DNA of 64,000 bases from Pelagicoccus sp. SDUM812002 (GTDB lineage: Bacteria; Verrucomicrobiota; Verrucomicrobiia; Opitutales; Opitutaceae): positions 310,001 to 374,000 of the forward strand of contig NZ_JARXHX010000002.1 of the NCBI RefSeq assembly GCF_031127835.1. The letters run 5' to 3'. Shown here piece after piece: positions 1 to 8,393 of the stretch. Every line of letters starts with the position of its first letter. The stretch's first letter is position 1. A program made the translations under genes and the position numbers. The notes beneath the pieces are model-generated. The model was not told the origin of the DNA, did no database searches, and saw only the letters and a program-made list of their open reading frames with translations.

Positions 1-646
1 CCGGGCGTTCGCAGAGCTCGACCATGGCAGCGGCGGCGTTTTCGACAAGGCAGGGCTGGCGGTATTCGTCGGTGAAGAGGGGGGTGGGTCGGCCTTCGGA
101 CCAGCTTAGCAAGAGGCGTTCGTGCAAGCTGCGGGTGCCGGTGAGGCTGTTGCCCATGAGGAGGGGAAGGCGCAAGGTGGAGGTGAATTCGGCGGCAAGC
201 TCGTTGACGCGGTGTTCGGATTCAAGCTTTTGGCGAGCGTATTCGTTTGGTGGGGACGGCGGAGAGTCGCGGTAGTAGAGTTCAGCGGTTCCGTCGAAGA
301 CTTGCTCAGAGGAGATGTGGATGAAGGTGGCGAAGAGGTGGCGGGCTAGCAGGGCTAGCTTTTCCGGCAGGGCCACGTTGATGAGACGACTGGAGGAGGG
401 ATCCCGCTCGCAGGATCTGGGTTCGGAGATGGCGGCGCAATTGACGATTGCATCCGGGAATTGCTCAAGGATGAGTGCTTCGAGTTTGACGAGATCAGAT
501 AGGTCGAGCCGCTTCTTTTCGGCGAGTCCTTCGAGGGGTCCTTCGTATTGTCCTATGATTCCAACTACATGGTGGCCGCGGCGCTTGGCGGCTTGGGCGA
601 AGGCGGTTCCGAGAAGACCGGAGGCACCGGTTAGGAGGATTTTCAT
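1..646 (-). CDS. RmlD-like NAD(P)-dependent sugar reductase (C-terminus cut off by window edge)
   Basis: The reading frame opens at an ATG at 646 and runs leftwards off the window without a stop, so about 215 residues are visible. The N-terminus MKILLTGASGLLGTAFAQAA carries the GxxGxxG Rossmann motif of extended short-chain dehydrogenases. It is followed by a Ser-Ser-Glu stretch (HISSEQVFDG) and a Tyr-x3-Lys pair (NEYARQK) at the usual active-site spacing. This matches the dTDP-4-dehydrorhamnose reductase (RmlD) family, which reduces nucleotide-sugar ketones. The exact substrate cannot be told and the C-terminal substrate domain is missing. It is the last visible gene of a minus-strand group with the SixA-like and OleD-like genes. 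Confidence 0.8.
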   Translation of the reverse strand, partial: MKILLTGASGLLGTAFAQAAKRRGHHVVGIIGQYEGPLEGLAEKKRLDLSDLVKLEALILEQFPDAIVNCAAISEPRSCERDPSSSRLINVALPEKLALLARHLFATFIHISSEQVFDGTAELYYRDSPPSPPNEYARQKLESEHRVNELAAEFTSTLRLPLLMGNSLTGTRSLHERLLLSWSEGRPTPLFTDEYRQPCLVENAAAAMVELCERP

Positions 647-690
647 TTGTTAGGTTCTTGGGTGACGGGTTTCGGGTGCCGGGTTGATGG

Positions 691-715
691 ATCGCAACCA
701 AGAGGCCGCTCCTAC
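691..715. repeat. REP-like intergenic element, copy 1
   Basis: This short GC-rich element lies between the SixA-like gene and the RmlD-like gene and contains AACCAAGAGGCCGCTCCTAC. A diverged relative (ACCAAGGTCGCTCCT) lies at 30766-30784, also between genes. Elements of this kind are dispersed palindromic repeats in many bacterial genomes. Assigning it to such a family rests on only two imperfect copies in this window. Confidence 0.35.
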
Positions 716-1200
716 TTGAAGTGCTTGTGGCTGAGGTGCCAGACGATTTGCCAAGGGGTCGCTTGGGTGCCGGCTTTCATGCGGCTAAGGCAGAGGATAG
801 AGGCTTTGGGGAAGACGACTCGCTGGAAGCTGTCGTGGCCTGCGAGGAGGAGAGAGGCGAGGTAGGAGAGGTTGGGTTCGTGTCCGGCGACGAGGCAGCT
901 TTGGTCGAGAGCGTTCATTTCGGCGGCGATTGTTGTTGGGTCGTCGTAGGGGGCGAGGCCGTCTTTTTGAACGAGGTGGGTGCCGAGTTTGAGGCCATTG
1001 GCGAGCGCTTCGGCGGTTTCGAAGGCGCGGACGAGGCCGCTGTGCCAGATGGTACTGGCTTGGATCATCTGGTTCTTGGAAAACGCTTCAACGAGACGGG
1101 AGCACTGGCGATGGCCTTTGGGGCTGAGCGGACGAAGAGCGTCGGTTGGGGCATCGCTTTCAGCGTGGGCGTGGCGTACGAGATGGAGGTGTTGGAGCAT
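712..1200 (-). CDS. sixA: SixA-type phosphohistidine phosphatase / histidine phosphatase family protein
   Basis: A 162-residue protein starting HLHLVRHAHAES, where the LVRHAHAE stretch holds the RHG-type catalytic histidine of the histidine phosphatase superfamily. A second conserved stretch, VAGHEPNLSYLASLL, supplies the second catalytic histidine and resembles SixA proteins, which remove phosphate from phosphohistidine of signalling domains. Length and motif positions fit SixA, which is short and has no added domain. It lies downstream of the OleD-like gene on the same strand with a 71-base gap that holds a small hairpin. The natural partner protein is unknown. Confidence 0.82.
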   Translation of the reverse strand: MLQHLHLVRHAHAESDAPTDALRPLSPKGHRQCSRLVEAFSKNQMIQASTIWHSGLVRAFETAEALANGLKLGTHLVQKDGLAPYDDPTTIAAEMNALDQSCLVAGHEPNLSYLASLLLAGHDSFQRVVFPKASILCLSRMKAGTQATPWQIVWHLSHKHFK

Positions 1201-1243
1201 CTTTTGGCTTCTCAGTGGACTGGGTTGTGTTCTCTTGCATAGC

Positions 1244-1263
1244 GGACGGGGTGGAACCCGTCC
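1244..1263. repeat. Intergenic palindrome GGACGGG-N6-CCCGTCC
   Basis: A perfect 7-bp inverted repeat with a six-base loop lies between the OleD-like and SixA-like genes. No T-run follows on the minus strand, so a terminator role is not supported. It may be a REP-like element. Confidence 0.4.
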
Positions 1264-1271
1264 CTCCGGAT

Positions 1272-2297
1272 TTACTTCGAGAGGAGGCGGGCCATGCCTT
1301 CGGCCATATTGATACGGGGGCGGTAGCCGAGGTCACGTTGGGCGGCGGAGATGTCGAACCAGTGGTCCTTGGCGAGTTCGCTGGCGACAAAACGTGTCAT
1401 GGGGGGCTCGCCGTGGAGGCGGAGGAGTTTCCAGAGGGTCTCCATGACTGCTCCGATGCGGCGGGCGTTGGGGAGGCTGATGCGGCGGTGGACCCGGGGT
1501 ATGTCGTGACTTTCGAGCAGCTCGTTGATCCATTCCCAGAGTTTGACGGGTTCGCCATTGGAGATGAAGTAGGCTTTGCCGCCTGGGTTGTGCTCGGTTC
1601 GGTCGAGGGCAGCTTCGGCGAGCAGGTGGGCGTCGACGACGTTGTCGACGTGAGTGAGGTCGACGCGATTGTCGCCATCGCCTACGATGCGGAGCTTGCC
1701 AGCCCGAGCGCGTTCCACGACGCGAGGGACGAGGTTCGTGTCGTCGTTGCCCCAGATAAGGTGGGGGCGCAGGGCCACGGTTTTGAGGTGGCCGGGCGGC
1801 AAGTCATGAGCGGCGAGAACTGCTTTTTCGGCAATGACTTTCGTAGTGGGATAAGGGCACGGGATGTTTTCTCCGTAGGGGAGGGATTCGTCTTGGCCGG
1901 CGATACTGCGGCCGTTGAAGACAACGGAAGGAGTGGAGGTATAGACAAGTTTTTTGACCTCGAAGTCACGGCAGCCATTGATGATGGCTTGGGTGCCTTC
2001 GACGTTGGCGGCTTGGAAGTCTGTGAGCTTGCCCCAGATGCCGACTTTGGCGGCGACGTGGAAAACGGTATCGCGGCCTTGGCAAGCTGCCCGGATGGCG
2101 GAGGCATCGGCGAGGTCTGCGTAGATCATCTCGATGCGGCATTTTTCGAGGTCGGGGCGAGGCTTGCGGCAGATGCCTGCCACTTTACAATCTTGGGCGA
2201 GCAGGCGTTTGGCGAGTTTGAGGCCGACGAATCCGCTAACACCGGTGACGAGCACAGATCGTGGTGGGAGGGCGATTGGTTCGGGAGCGGAAGGCAT
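1272..2297 (-). CDS. oleD: OleD-like NAD(P)-dependent 2-alkyl-3-oxoalkanoate reductase (3-beta-HSD/epimerase family)
   Basis: This 341-residue extended SDR has a Rossmann motif SVLVTGVSGFVGLKLA, the signature VFHVAAKVGIWG, a catalytic Ser region (VYTSTPSVVFNG) and Tyr-x3-Lys as YPTTK. AAKVGIWG, TPSVVF and ALRPHLIWG are typical of OleD, the enzyme that reduces the beta-keto acid made by OleA during long-chain olefin synthesis. A generic 3-beta-hydroxysteroid dehydrogenase label is possible. The OleD reading is strengthened by an OleC homologue at 18059-19684 in the same window, though ole genes usually sit together. The start ATG at 2297 precedes a proline-rich 13-residue leader, so the true start could be slightly later. 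Confidence 0.75.
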   Translation of the reverse strand: MPSAPEPIALPPRSVLVTGVSGFVGLKLAKRLLAQDCKVAGICRKPRPDLEKCRIEMIYADLADASAIRAACQGRDTVFHVAAKVGIWGKLTDFQAANVEGTQAIINGCRDFEVKKLVYTSTPSVVFNGRSIAGQDESLPYGENIPCPYPTTKVIAEKAVLAAHDLPPGHLKTVALRPHLIWGNDDTNLVPRVVERARAGKLRIVGDGDNRVDLTHVDNVVDAHLLAEAALDRTEHNPGGKAYFISNGEPVKLWEWINELLESHDIPRVHRRISLPNARRIGAVMETLWKLLRLHGEPPMTRFVASELAKDHWFDISAAQRDLGYRPRINMAEGMARLLSK

Positions 2298-2437
2298 GGG
2301 GCGGAATGGTGAAGAGTGAAGTGTTAAGGGTGAAGATTGAAATGTAGAAGGGTCAGGATTATTAGGATGAGCTTAAGGGATGGTTGGAATTGGGTTGCGT
2401 GGCGGGAGAGCTTTCATAGCTAGGCGGAACGGTTTCC

Positions 2438-3130
2438 ATGAAAAATGACGAAGTGAAAGTGTTGGTAAGCTCGCTGGCGATTGTGGGCAGGACGCGGGGA
2501 GAGGTGCGACGATTGGCAGCCTTCGACAAAAAGCGTCACACGGTGCCGGATCGGGTTTGCGGAGCCACGCAGGCATTTCTAGAGAAGCTTTGTGAGGAGG
2601 AGCTGACAGGGGAGGCCGAAGAACTATTTCAGGCGGTACGGGAGCAGTTCGGCTACAAGCGAAAGGAAATTTCGCTGGATGTGGGAGCTGGCTTTGCCCG
2701 GTTGCAGACCAAGGATTTTGTTTTGGAGATTCGCTACGAACTCGAGGAGGAGGATCCGGGCGATTACGTGATCGAGACCAGTGTGAAGGATGTGGCGAGT
2801 CGCGATTTGCTGGAGTCGGCTCCATTTAACGCATCGGTGGGGCGGCGTTTCGACCGCTTGCGCTGTAGCTTGTCCGGCCAAGTCTCGGTTGAGTCGGTGA
2901 TCGATGCTGTCGAGGAAGATGAGAGCGGAGAGACGCGAGTGGATTATCCGTCGGATTGCTCCAACTGCACGGTGACGATCGAAGGCGTGGCGGGCGAGGT
3001 GTTCGTGGATGGTTTGGTGCTGGAGGTGCGTTACGGCAAGCTGACCTCGGCGGGAGCGTTGATGGAGACGTTTGAACGGATCGGGGCTCAGTTTTTGGCA
3101 GCGGCTGGGTTGGGGAGTTTTTTGAAGTAG
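2438..3130 (+). CDS. Uncharacterised acidic protein
   Basis: I do not recognise a family for this 230-residue protein. It has no signal peptide or membrane segment, is rich in Glu, Asp and Val, and looks like a soluble alpha/beta protein. The short stretch DYPSDCSNCTVTIEGVAGEV contains two nearby cysteines (CSNC), a possible metal or redox pair. Its TAG stop directly abuts the ATG of the RNase III-like gene at 3131, so the two are almost certainly co-transcribed and translationally coupled. That suggests a link to RNA processing, but this is inference from position only. Confidence 0.7.
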   Translation: MKNDEVKVLVSSLAIVGRTRGEVRRLAAFDKKRHTVPDRVCGATQAFLEKLCEEELTGEAEELFQAVREQFGYKRKEISLDVGAGFARLQTKDFVLEIRYELEEEDPGDYVIETSVKDVASRDLLESAPFNASVGRRFDRLRCSLSGQVSVESVIDAVEEDESGETRVDYPSDCSNCTVTIEGVAGEVFVDGLVLEVRYGKLTSAGALMETFERIGAQFLAAAGLGSFLK

Positions 3131-3445
3131 ATGGACGACGAGCAATTGAAGAGGACGAAGGCTTGGGTGGGAGACGCGGTTTTGGCGTTGTTTGCTCGGG
3201 AGTGGATTTTACGCCAGACGGACATAGCTCTGGGTGAGCGGGCAACGGTTTTCAAGGCAATGACTTGCAACCAGTTTCTCTCGAGTTTTGGTCAGCCGAC
3301 TCAGGTGGAGGCGGATATCGGGATAGTTTACGAGCGTGAGGGGCTGCAAGCCGCATTTGAGTATATGGAGGAGCGATTGTTACCTGTATTCAAGAAGCAG
3401 CGACGGAACGCTCGGCAACCGGGCAACTGGAAAAAGCGTCGCTAG
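3131..3445 (+). CDS. Compact RNase III-fold protein (Mini-III-like), no dsRNA-binding domain
   Basis: A 104-residue protein. TKAWVGDAVLALFAREWIL aligns with the RNase III signature helix (GDAVL), giving a candidate metal-binding Asp15. The downstream VEADIGIVYEREGLQAAFEY aligns with the second acidic helix (EALIGAIY..DGLEAA) of RNase III. The C-terminus is strongly basic (QRRNARQPGNWKKRR), which could bind RNA. There is no dsRNA-binding domain, as in Mini-III enzymes that mature 23S rRNA, but it is shorter than those (about 130-140 residues). Whether both catalytic acids are present needs an alignment. The gene begins at the base after the stop of the preceding unknown gene. Confidence 0.7.
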   Translation: MDDEQLKRTKAWVGDAVLALFAREWILRQTDIALGERATVFKAMTCNQFLSSFGQPTQVEADIGIVYEREGLQAAFEYMEERLLPVFKKQRRNARQPGNWKKRR

Positions 3446-3537
3446 GACCTCAGCTGTTAAAGGAACAGAGGCGGATTGGGGGTTGTCTTCTTGGGGCTAA
3501 GGACAAGTGTGTCCCGATTAATCCCGTACCCTTTTCC

Positions 3538-6351
3538 ATGTTAAAACGACTTTTTGCCTTCCTTTCACTTTCGATCTCCCTATCCGTCCTCACCCCTATC
3601 GTGGATGCCAGCAACGCATTTGCGGGTCAGTGGCCGCTACTTCCCGAAGGCAATAGCCCCGAAGCGGGGGAGATCTGGGGCGAGTTACCCAACGGGCTCC
3701 GCTATGTGATCGTGCCAACTGACTCGGCTGCGGAGGCGGTGAGCCTACGGCTCATGGTTGCAGCTGGGCGAGCGCAAGAGGAAAAGGGCAAGGCAGGTGT
3801 CTCGCAGTTGCTTATCGACCTGGCGAATTTCGGGACGAGCGGTGTAAGTCGCGATCAGCTTGTGCAGTTCAAACTTGCGAACGGAATTAACCCGCAGTCC
3901 GGTTTCTTTTCCGAGGTGGATCTGCGCCACACCTTGTTTCGGCTAGACCTAGAGGAACCGCGCTCTGGGGGAGTGGATATCGGGTTAGGGCTCTTGTACG
4001 AGATCGCTGCTGCTCCTAGGTTCGATGAGGTATCTTTTGGCGAAGTGAAGGCTCGCATGGAATACTTTTCGGGACTGGGAATTTCTGGTTACGAACCGAA
4101 ACAGGCCGTGAAGGAGAGGGTACTGTTACGTTCGAGTCCGTATTCAAAATTGAGTGACACGGATATCCGAGCTTCGCTTCCGGGTATAGAGCTGAGCGAT
4201 GTGAAGAGCTTTTGGTCAAATTGGTACAAGGCAGATCGGATGGTGCTGGTCGTGGCGGGAGTAGTCGAATCGGAGCAAGTGGAGTCACTGATTAAGGAGA
4301 AATTCTCGACTTTGGAAAGCAGTGCCGAGCTCGTGCCGCTCCCGAGCAAAGATAATAAATTTCGTTCTGGTGGGGATGTCGAGACCGCAGATTCCCGGTC
4401 GAGTACAGCCGGTCTTTGGATTTCGAATACAGTTGAAGTGGGTAGCTTGTTTAAACGTGCCTCAGAGCTTGAATATTACACTTTGGACTTCATCGGACGC
4501 ATAGCCCAGTCGTATGCGACAGACAGTGAGAGCTTACCGAATAGCATCGTGGAAATGTATGGGGATTTTGCTGCGGTGAGCATCAACAGACGAGGCCCGG
4601 TCATGAGTTTGCTCGAACAGATACTGAGCGCGGACAAGGCAGTTCACCGAATCGCTCAACATGGGGTGAGGGCTGAGGATCTTGAGCTAGCTAAGGCCGA
4701 GTATTTGAATTTACGCTACAGCTACGATATGGAGGTCAGCTCTAAGGAGTGGTCGCCTCTGGTCGCGGACCGGCTCGTCAGGTGTGTTTTGGAGCAAATC
4801 CCGTTTCGCTACGGAGCAAAGTTATCCGATTACCTGCAGGGAATCATTTCGAGAATGACCTTAGAATCGGTGAAGGAGCGTTGCGCTCAGTTGTTCCGCG
4901 AGAAGGCGCTTAGCTACTACTTGGAGTTACCAGATGGAGTGCCTCTCGGCGCGAAAACTATCGCCAAGCGCCTCAAGGGCATGCGCAAGTCCTACGACTT
5001 TACTTGGGAGCAGGCAGGCAGCGCTGACCAGGACTGGAATTTTGGCGCGGGTTTCGAGTCAGGAGGAATGGTTAAGTCCACTGAGATTATCAGGTTTGAG
5101 GAGTATCCAGTTTTAAAGTACGAGTTTGCCAATAATCTTCGCATGAATCTTGTCCGTAGCGACGCTTTCAAAGGACGGGTGCAGATGATGGTCTCCCTCG
5201 GAAATGGAACTTCGGAAATGGGAATTGCGAATCCTGCCTATGACGCGCTGCTACGTACCCTGATGCTCAGTACGAAGATCGGCAACGGAGTGGAGGCTCC
5301 CACCGTGAAGGATGTTCTTCGGGACAAGGGGATCGATAATATCGAAGCGGGTGTGACGAAGGATCATCTTTACTGGAGCGGAGTGGCGAGCGATGACGCT
5401 GCTGTGGAGTCTTTTTTCTCCACCATCCTTATCTGGATGGTTACGGGAAACCTTAATGAGGAGAATTTTAACGACGAGTTGGAGAAGCTCGAGACGCTTG
5501 TTGAGGATAGCTTTGAGGAGAACAGCTCTGTGCAACTGGATACGTTGTTGTACGCTCAAGACGATCGGCTGCGAAACTTCTTCAGCAAGGAGGATGTCGA
5601 GGCTCTAAAGTTCAGCGACATGCAGCAGTGGCTGGGAGCGGTCCGAGAGAACGCCTACATTGAAGTGACGGTGGTCGGCGACGTGCTGCCACGCACTGTG
5701 TTGCGAGATGTGCGAAAGACATTCGGTTCGGCTCCGAGTCGCTCGGGTAAAGTGCTCCAACCTCGCCACGGCAAGAAGGTAAAGTGGAATGAACCGGGAG
5801 TCTCTCGCGATACTTTCAAGAAAGGTATTACAGTTGGAAACATAACTCTGCTCTTTCCGCAGGTGGGAGAGAAGTCGTGCACGAGCGATCGTGTCGGTTC
5901 TGTTTTATTGCCTTTGTTCGAGGAACATCTCAAGAGGGCTTTAGCGTCGAATCCGGCTTTTGCCGGAAATCTTTCAGTTGAATTGGTGGGTGAGCAAATG
6001 ATACCGCTTTCAAATGCAGTGAAGGTTCGACTGTTTTGTTCAAAAGAAGACGCAGCCGAAGCGGAGGCTATGATGTTGCAGGCTGCGGGAAGCTTCGAGG
6101 CGTCTTTGACCGAGCCGCTTTTGATTGCAGCGGAGCGGAATGCTCTACTGGGACTTAAGCGGATCGCCCGCTCTCAGCCGTCTTTGGTGAATCTATTCAA
6201 GCAGTCTCAGGGCAAGCCGAACACATTGGGCTGCGTCGTGGATCTGCTGGAGAATGGGTTTGGCCTTTCATTCGACGAGTACAAGGACCTTGCGGCTCGC
6301 CAGTTCTCAGAAGAGAACGTGCGTGGGGTTTCGCTGATGCCAGCGAAGTAG
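3538..6351 (+). CDS. M16 (insulinase/pitrilysin) family protein with lost zinc motif, secreted
   Basis: A 937-residue protein beginning with a signal peptide (basic MLKR, hydrophobic core, likely cleavage after NAFA around residue 29). ELPNGLRYVIVP and the two-half architecture of about 900 residues are characteristic of M16 metallopeptidases. The expected zinc and catalytic motif HxxEH should fall in GVSQLLIDLANFGTSG (residues 87-102), which aligns with GLAHFLEHMxFxGT. The two His and the Glu are replaced by Gln90, Asp94 and Ile93, so this copy is probably catalytically inactive. Inactive M16 subunits can partner active ones or act as binding scaffolds. No active M16 partner is adjacent. Confidence 0.85.
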   Translation: MLKRLFAFLSLSISLSVLTPIVDASNAFAGQWPLLPEGNSPEAGEIWGELPNGLRYVIVPTDSAAEAVSLRLMVAAGRAQEEKGKAGVSQLLIDLANFGTSGVSRDQLVQFKLANGINPQSGFFSEVDLRHTLFRLDLEEPRSGGVDIGLGLLYEIAAAPRFDEVSFGEVKARMEYFSGLGISGYEPKQAVKERVLLRSSPYSKLSDTDIRASLPGIELSDVKSFWSNWYKADRMVLVVAGVVESEQVESLIKEKFSTLESSAELVPLPSKDNKFRSGGDVETADSRSSTAGLWISNTVEVGSLFKRASELEYYTLDFIGRIAQSYATDSESLPNSIVEMYGDFAAVSINRRGPVMSLLEQILSADKAVHRIAQHGVRAEDLELAKAEYLNLRYSYDMEVSSKEWSPLVADRLVRCVLEQIPFRYGAKLSDYLQGIISRMTLESVKERCAQLFREKALSYYLELPDGVPLGAKTIAKRLKGMRKSYDFTWEQAGSADQDWNFGAGFESGGMVKSTEIIRFEEYPVLKYEFANNLRMNLVRSDAFKGRVQMMVSLGNGTSEMGIANPAYDALLRTLMLSTKIGNGVEAPTVKDVLRDKGIDNIEAGVTKDHLYWSGVASDDAAVESFFSTILIWMVTGNLNEENFNDELEKLETLVEDSFEENSSVQLDTLLYAQDDRLRNFFSKEDVEALKFSDMQQWLGAVRENAYIEVTVVGDVLPRTVLRDVRKTFGSAPSRSGKVLQPRHGKKVKWNEPGVSRDTFKKGITVGNITLLFPQVGEKSCTSDRVGSVLLPLFEEHLKRALASNPAFAGNLSVELVGEQMIPLSNAVKVRLFCSKEDAAEAEAMMLQAAGSFEASLTEPLLIAAERNALLGLKRIARSQPSLVNLFKQSQGKPNTLGCVVDLLENGFGLSFDEYKDLAARQFSEENVRGVSLMPAK

Positions 6352-6448
6352 TTTGAATGGCGTTCGATCTCGTCGCCTTAGGTTAACGATGAATTGCGGC
6401 TCGCGGAGCGGAGGACCCATTTTGACCGACTTCCAGCTGAGCATGAAA

Positions 6449-6475
6449 AGGCCGCCCCAATAAAGAGGGCGGCCT
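6449..6475 (-). terminator. Rho-independent terminator of the Na/Pi symporter gene
   Basis: A perfect 9-bp stem (AGGCCGCCC / GGGCGGCCT) with a nine-base loop lies 32 bases past the stop of the minus-strand symporter gene. Read on the minus strand, the stem is followed by TTTTC. It may also act on the plus-strand M16 gene that ends at 6351, but no T-run follows on that side. Confidence 0.75.
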
Positions 6476-6506
6476 GTGTTAGGAATTCTGATACGACCGT
6501 CTGGCG

Positions 6507-8198
6507 CTAATCGTGCGACTTGGGCAGTCCTTGCATAATATTGCGGGAGTGGTTGGCGATGCGCTCGAAGGTATTGACGATATCGATGTAGAGCAGCTCC
6601 GGCTTTACGTTTTCTGGCGACTCAATCATACGGTTGACGGAACGCTTGCGAAGCTCCTTGCGCTTTTCGTTGATCGCCTTTTCGAAGTCGAGGGTGAGCT
6701 CCATATCTGCCGCGGAGACTTCTGATGAGAGCTTGGAGCTGTAGAGGTCGATGAATCGTTCGACGAGCTTGCCGAACTGGACGACTTCCTTCTCGGCGAG
6801 CTCGGTGACGAGGCGGTCTTTCTTGTATCGACGCACGGCACGGTTGGTCATGCGGTGGCAGCAGTCACCGATTTCCTCGAGCTCTGCGGCGACGCGTAGG
6901 TAGGAGTAGGCGATTTGTCGTGTTTCTTCGGATACTTCGTCGGATGTACAGCGGATGAGGTATTCTGTGAGTTCGTCGGTGAGGGCGTTGCTCTCCTTTT
7001 CGAGGACGTCGATTTCCTTAACTTGCTTGGACATGTCTTGGTCCGGGTGCTCGTAGATTTCGATGAACTTCTTAAACATGTTCTTGGTGAGGTCTCCTAG
7101 ACGCTGCACGGCTTTCGTCGCTTCCTGGAAGTTCAGCTCGCCGGTGCCCAGAGTGAAGGTGCGCAGGTAGCGGAAGGTGGTTTGGCGGGCGGCGTCGGGG
7201 CGGTCTTTGACCATGCTCGTGACGAGGTTGGCGATTTGACGGGTGAATCCGACGAGGATACAGATGTTGAAGAGGTTGAACATCGTGTGGAAGAGGGCGA
7301 GCTTGGTGGTAAGCTCATTGCCCTCGAGGAGTAGGCCCGGGGCTACTCCGGACACGGTGTCGTAGACTGAGAGAACCAAGTTGCTGAACGGTGTGATCAG
7401 GATGAGCATCCAGGTGACCCCGATTATATTGAACATGAAGTGAGCTCGAGCGGCTCGCTTGGCGGCGACATTGGCGGGAAGGGAGGCGAGGAAGGCGGTG
7501 ATGGTGGTACCAATGTTTTCGCCGAGAATGATGGCGGCGCTTTGCTCGAAGTTGAGCCAGCCGAGGGATGCCATGGTGAGGGTGATTGCCATGGCGGCTG
7601 AAGAGGATTGGACGATTACGGTGAGAGTCGTGCCGACCAGGATGAAAATGATGAGGGAGAAGAATCCGTAGTTAGAGAGGTCGGCGATCCATGCCAGCAT
7701 TTCTACATTGGCCTTAACATCGGGCACGGAGCCCTTCAGTTCGCCTAAACCCAGGAAGAGCAAGCCGAAGCCGGTGAGAAAGTTGCCGAAATGGCGGAAC
7801 TTCTGGCCTTTTAGAAAACTGAGGACAACGCCGATGCCGATGATGGGAATTGCGACGGAGGCGAGGCTGAACTTGAAGCCGGCCGCTACGATCCAGGCGG
7901 TGATGGTGGTGCCGAGGTTGGCTCCCATGATCACTCCGATGGACTGGGTGAGGGTGAGCAGCTGGGCGTGTACGAAGCTGACAACCATGACGGTTGTTGC
8001 TGACGAGGATTGGACGAGGCTTGTGATGAAGAGCCCGGTCAAGATACCCATAAAGCGGTTGGTGGTCATCGAGCTCATTATCGAGCGGAGCTTCTCTCCG
8101 GCGAATTTGAGGATGGACTCGCTCATCAGCTTCATGCCGAAGATAAAAATACCCAAGGCGCCGAGGACCTGGAGGAGGAGCATCAGAGTGTCGTACAT
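6507..8198 (-). CDS. Na+/phosphate cotransporter family protein with C-terminal PhoU domain
   Basis: A 563-residue inner-membrane protein. Two inverted Na/Pi repeats are marked by the QSSSA motifs LVQSSSATTVM and VIVQSSSAAMAI, each followed by a GANLGTT or GENIGTT stretch, the hallmark of the NptA/YjbB family. Residues from about 350 to the end form a helical PhoU-like domain (EIGDCCHRMTNRAVRR). Proteins of this layout import or export phosphate with sodium, and the PhoU part probably senses or regulates flux. The gene stands alone, ends at a strong terminator and is divergent from the SLC12-type transporter gene across a 195-base promoter region. Confidence 0.9.
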   Translation of the reverse strand: MYDTLMLLLQVLGALGIFIFGMKLMSESILKFAGEKLRSIMSSMTTNRFMGILTGLFITSLVQSSSATTVMVVSFVHAQLLTLTQSIGVIMGANLGTTITAWIVAAGFKFSLASVAIPIIGIGVVLSFLKGQKFRHFGNFLTGFGLLFLGLGELKGSVPDVKANVEMLAWIADLSNYGFFSLIIFILVGTTLTVIVQSSSAAMAITLTMASLGWLNFEQSAAIILGENIGTTITAFLASLPANVAAKRAARAHFMFNIIGVTWMLILITPFSNLVLSVYDTVSGVAPGLLLEGNELTTKLALFHTMFNLFNICILVGFTRQIANLVTSMVKDRPDAARQTTFRYLRTFTLGTGELNFQEATKAVQRLGDLTKNMFKKFIEIYEHPDQDMSKQVKEIDVLEKESNALTDELTEYLIRCTSDEVSEETRQIAYSYLRVAAELEEIGDCCHRMTNRAVRRYKKDRLVTELAEKEVVQFGKLVERFIDLYSSKLSSEVSAADMELTLDFEKAINEKRKELRKRSVNRMIESPENVKPELLYIDIVNTFERIANHSRNIMQGLPKSHD

Positions 8199-8393
8199 TG
8201 TGTTGCTTTATGGTTACGGGAGGAGATCGAGCCGCTACGGGGAAACTCGATGGGCGAGAGGAGAAGAAAGCTGGGGGCAGGGGGCAACGAGAAATGTTAC
8301 AAATTCGTACCCCCATTCAGGGGTCTCGTTCTTCGACTTCGCAACAGTGCTTGCTCTGCCCCGAGGATTGCGCGATGGACCACGCTTTCTCGT

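Noticed and set aside
1146-2312. A 388-codon plus-strand frame opposite the OleD-like gene
   Set aside because: It has a composition typical of an antisense shadow, rich in Gly, Val, Asp and Phe without any recognised domain, while the opposite strand encodes a clear SDR.
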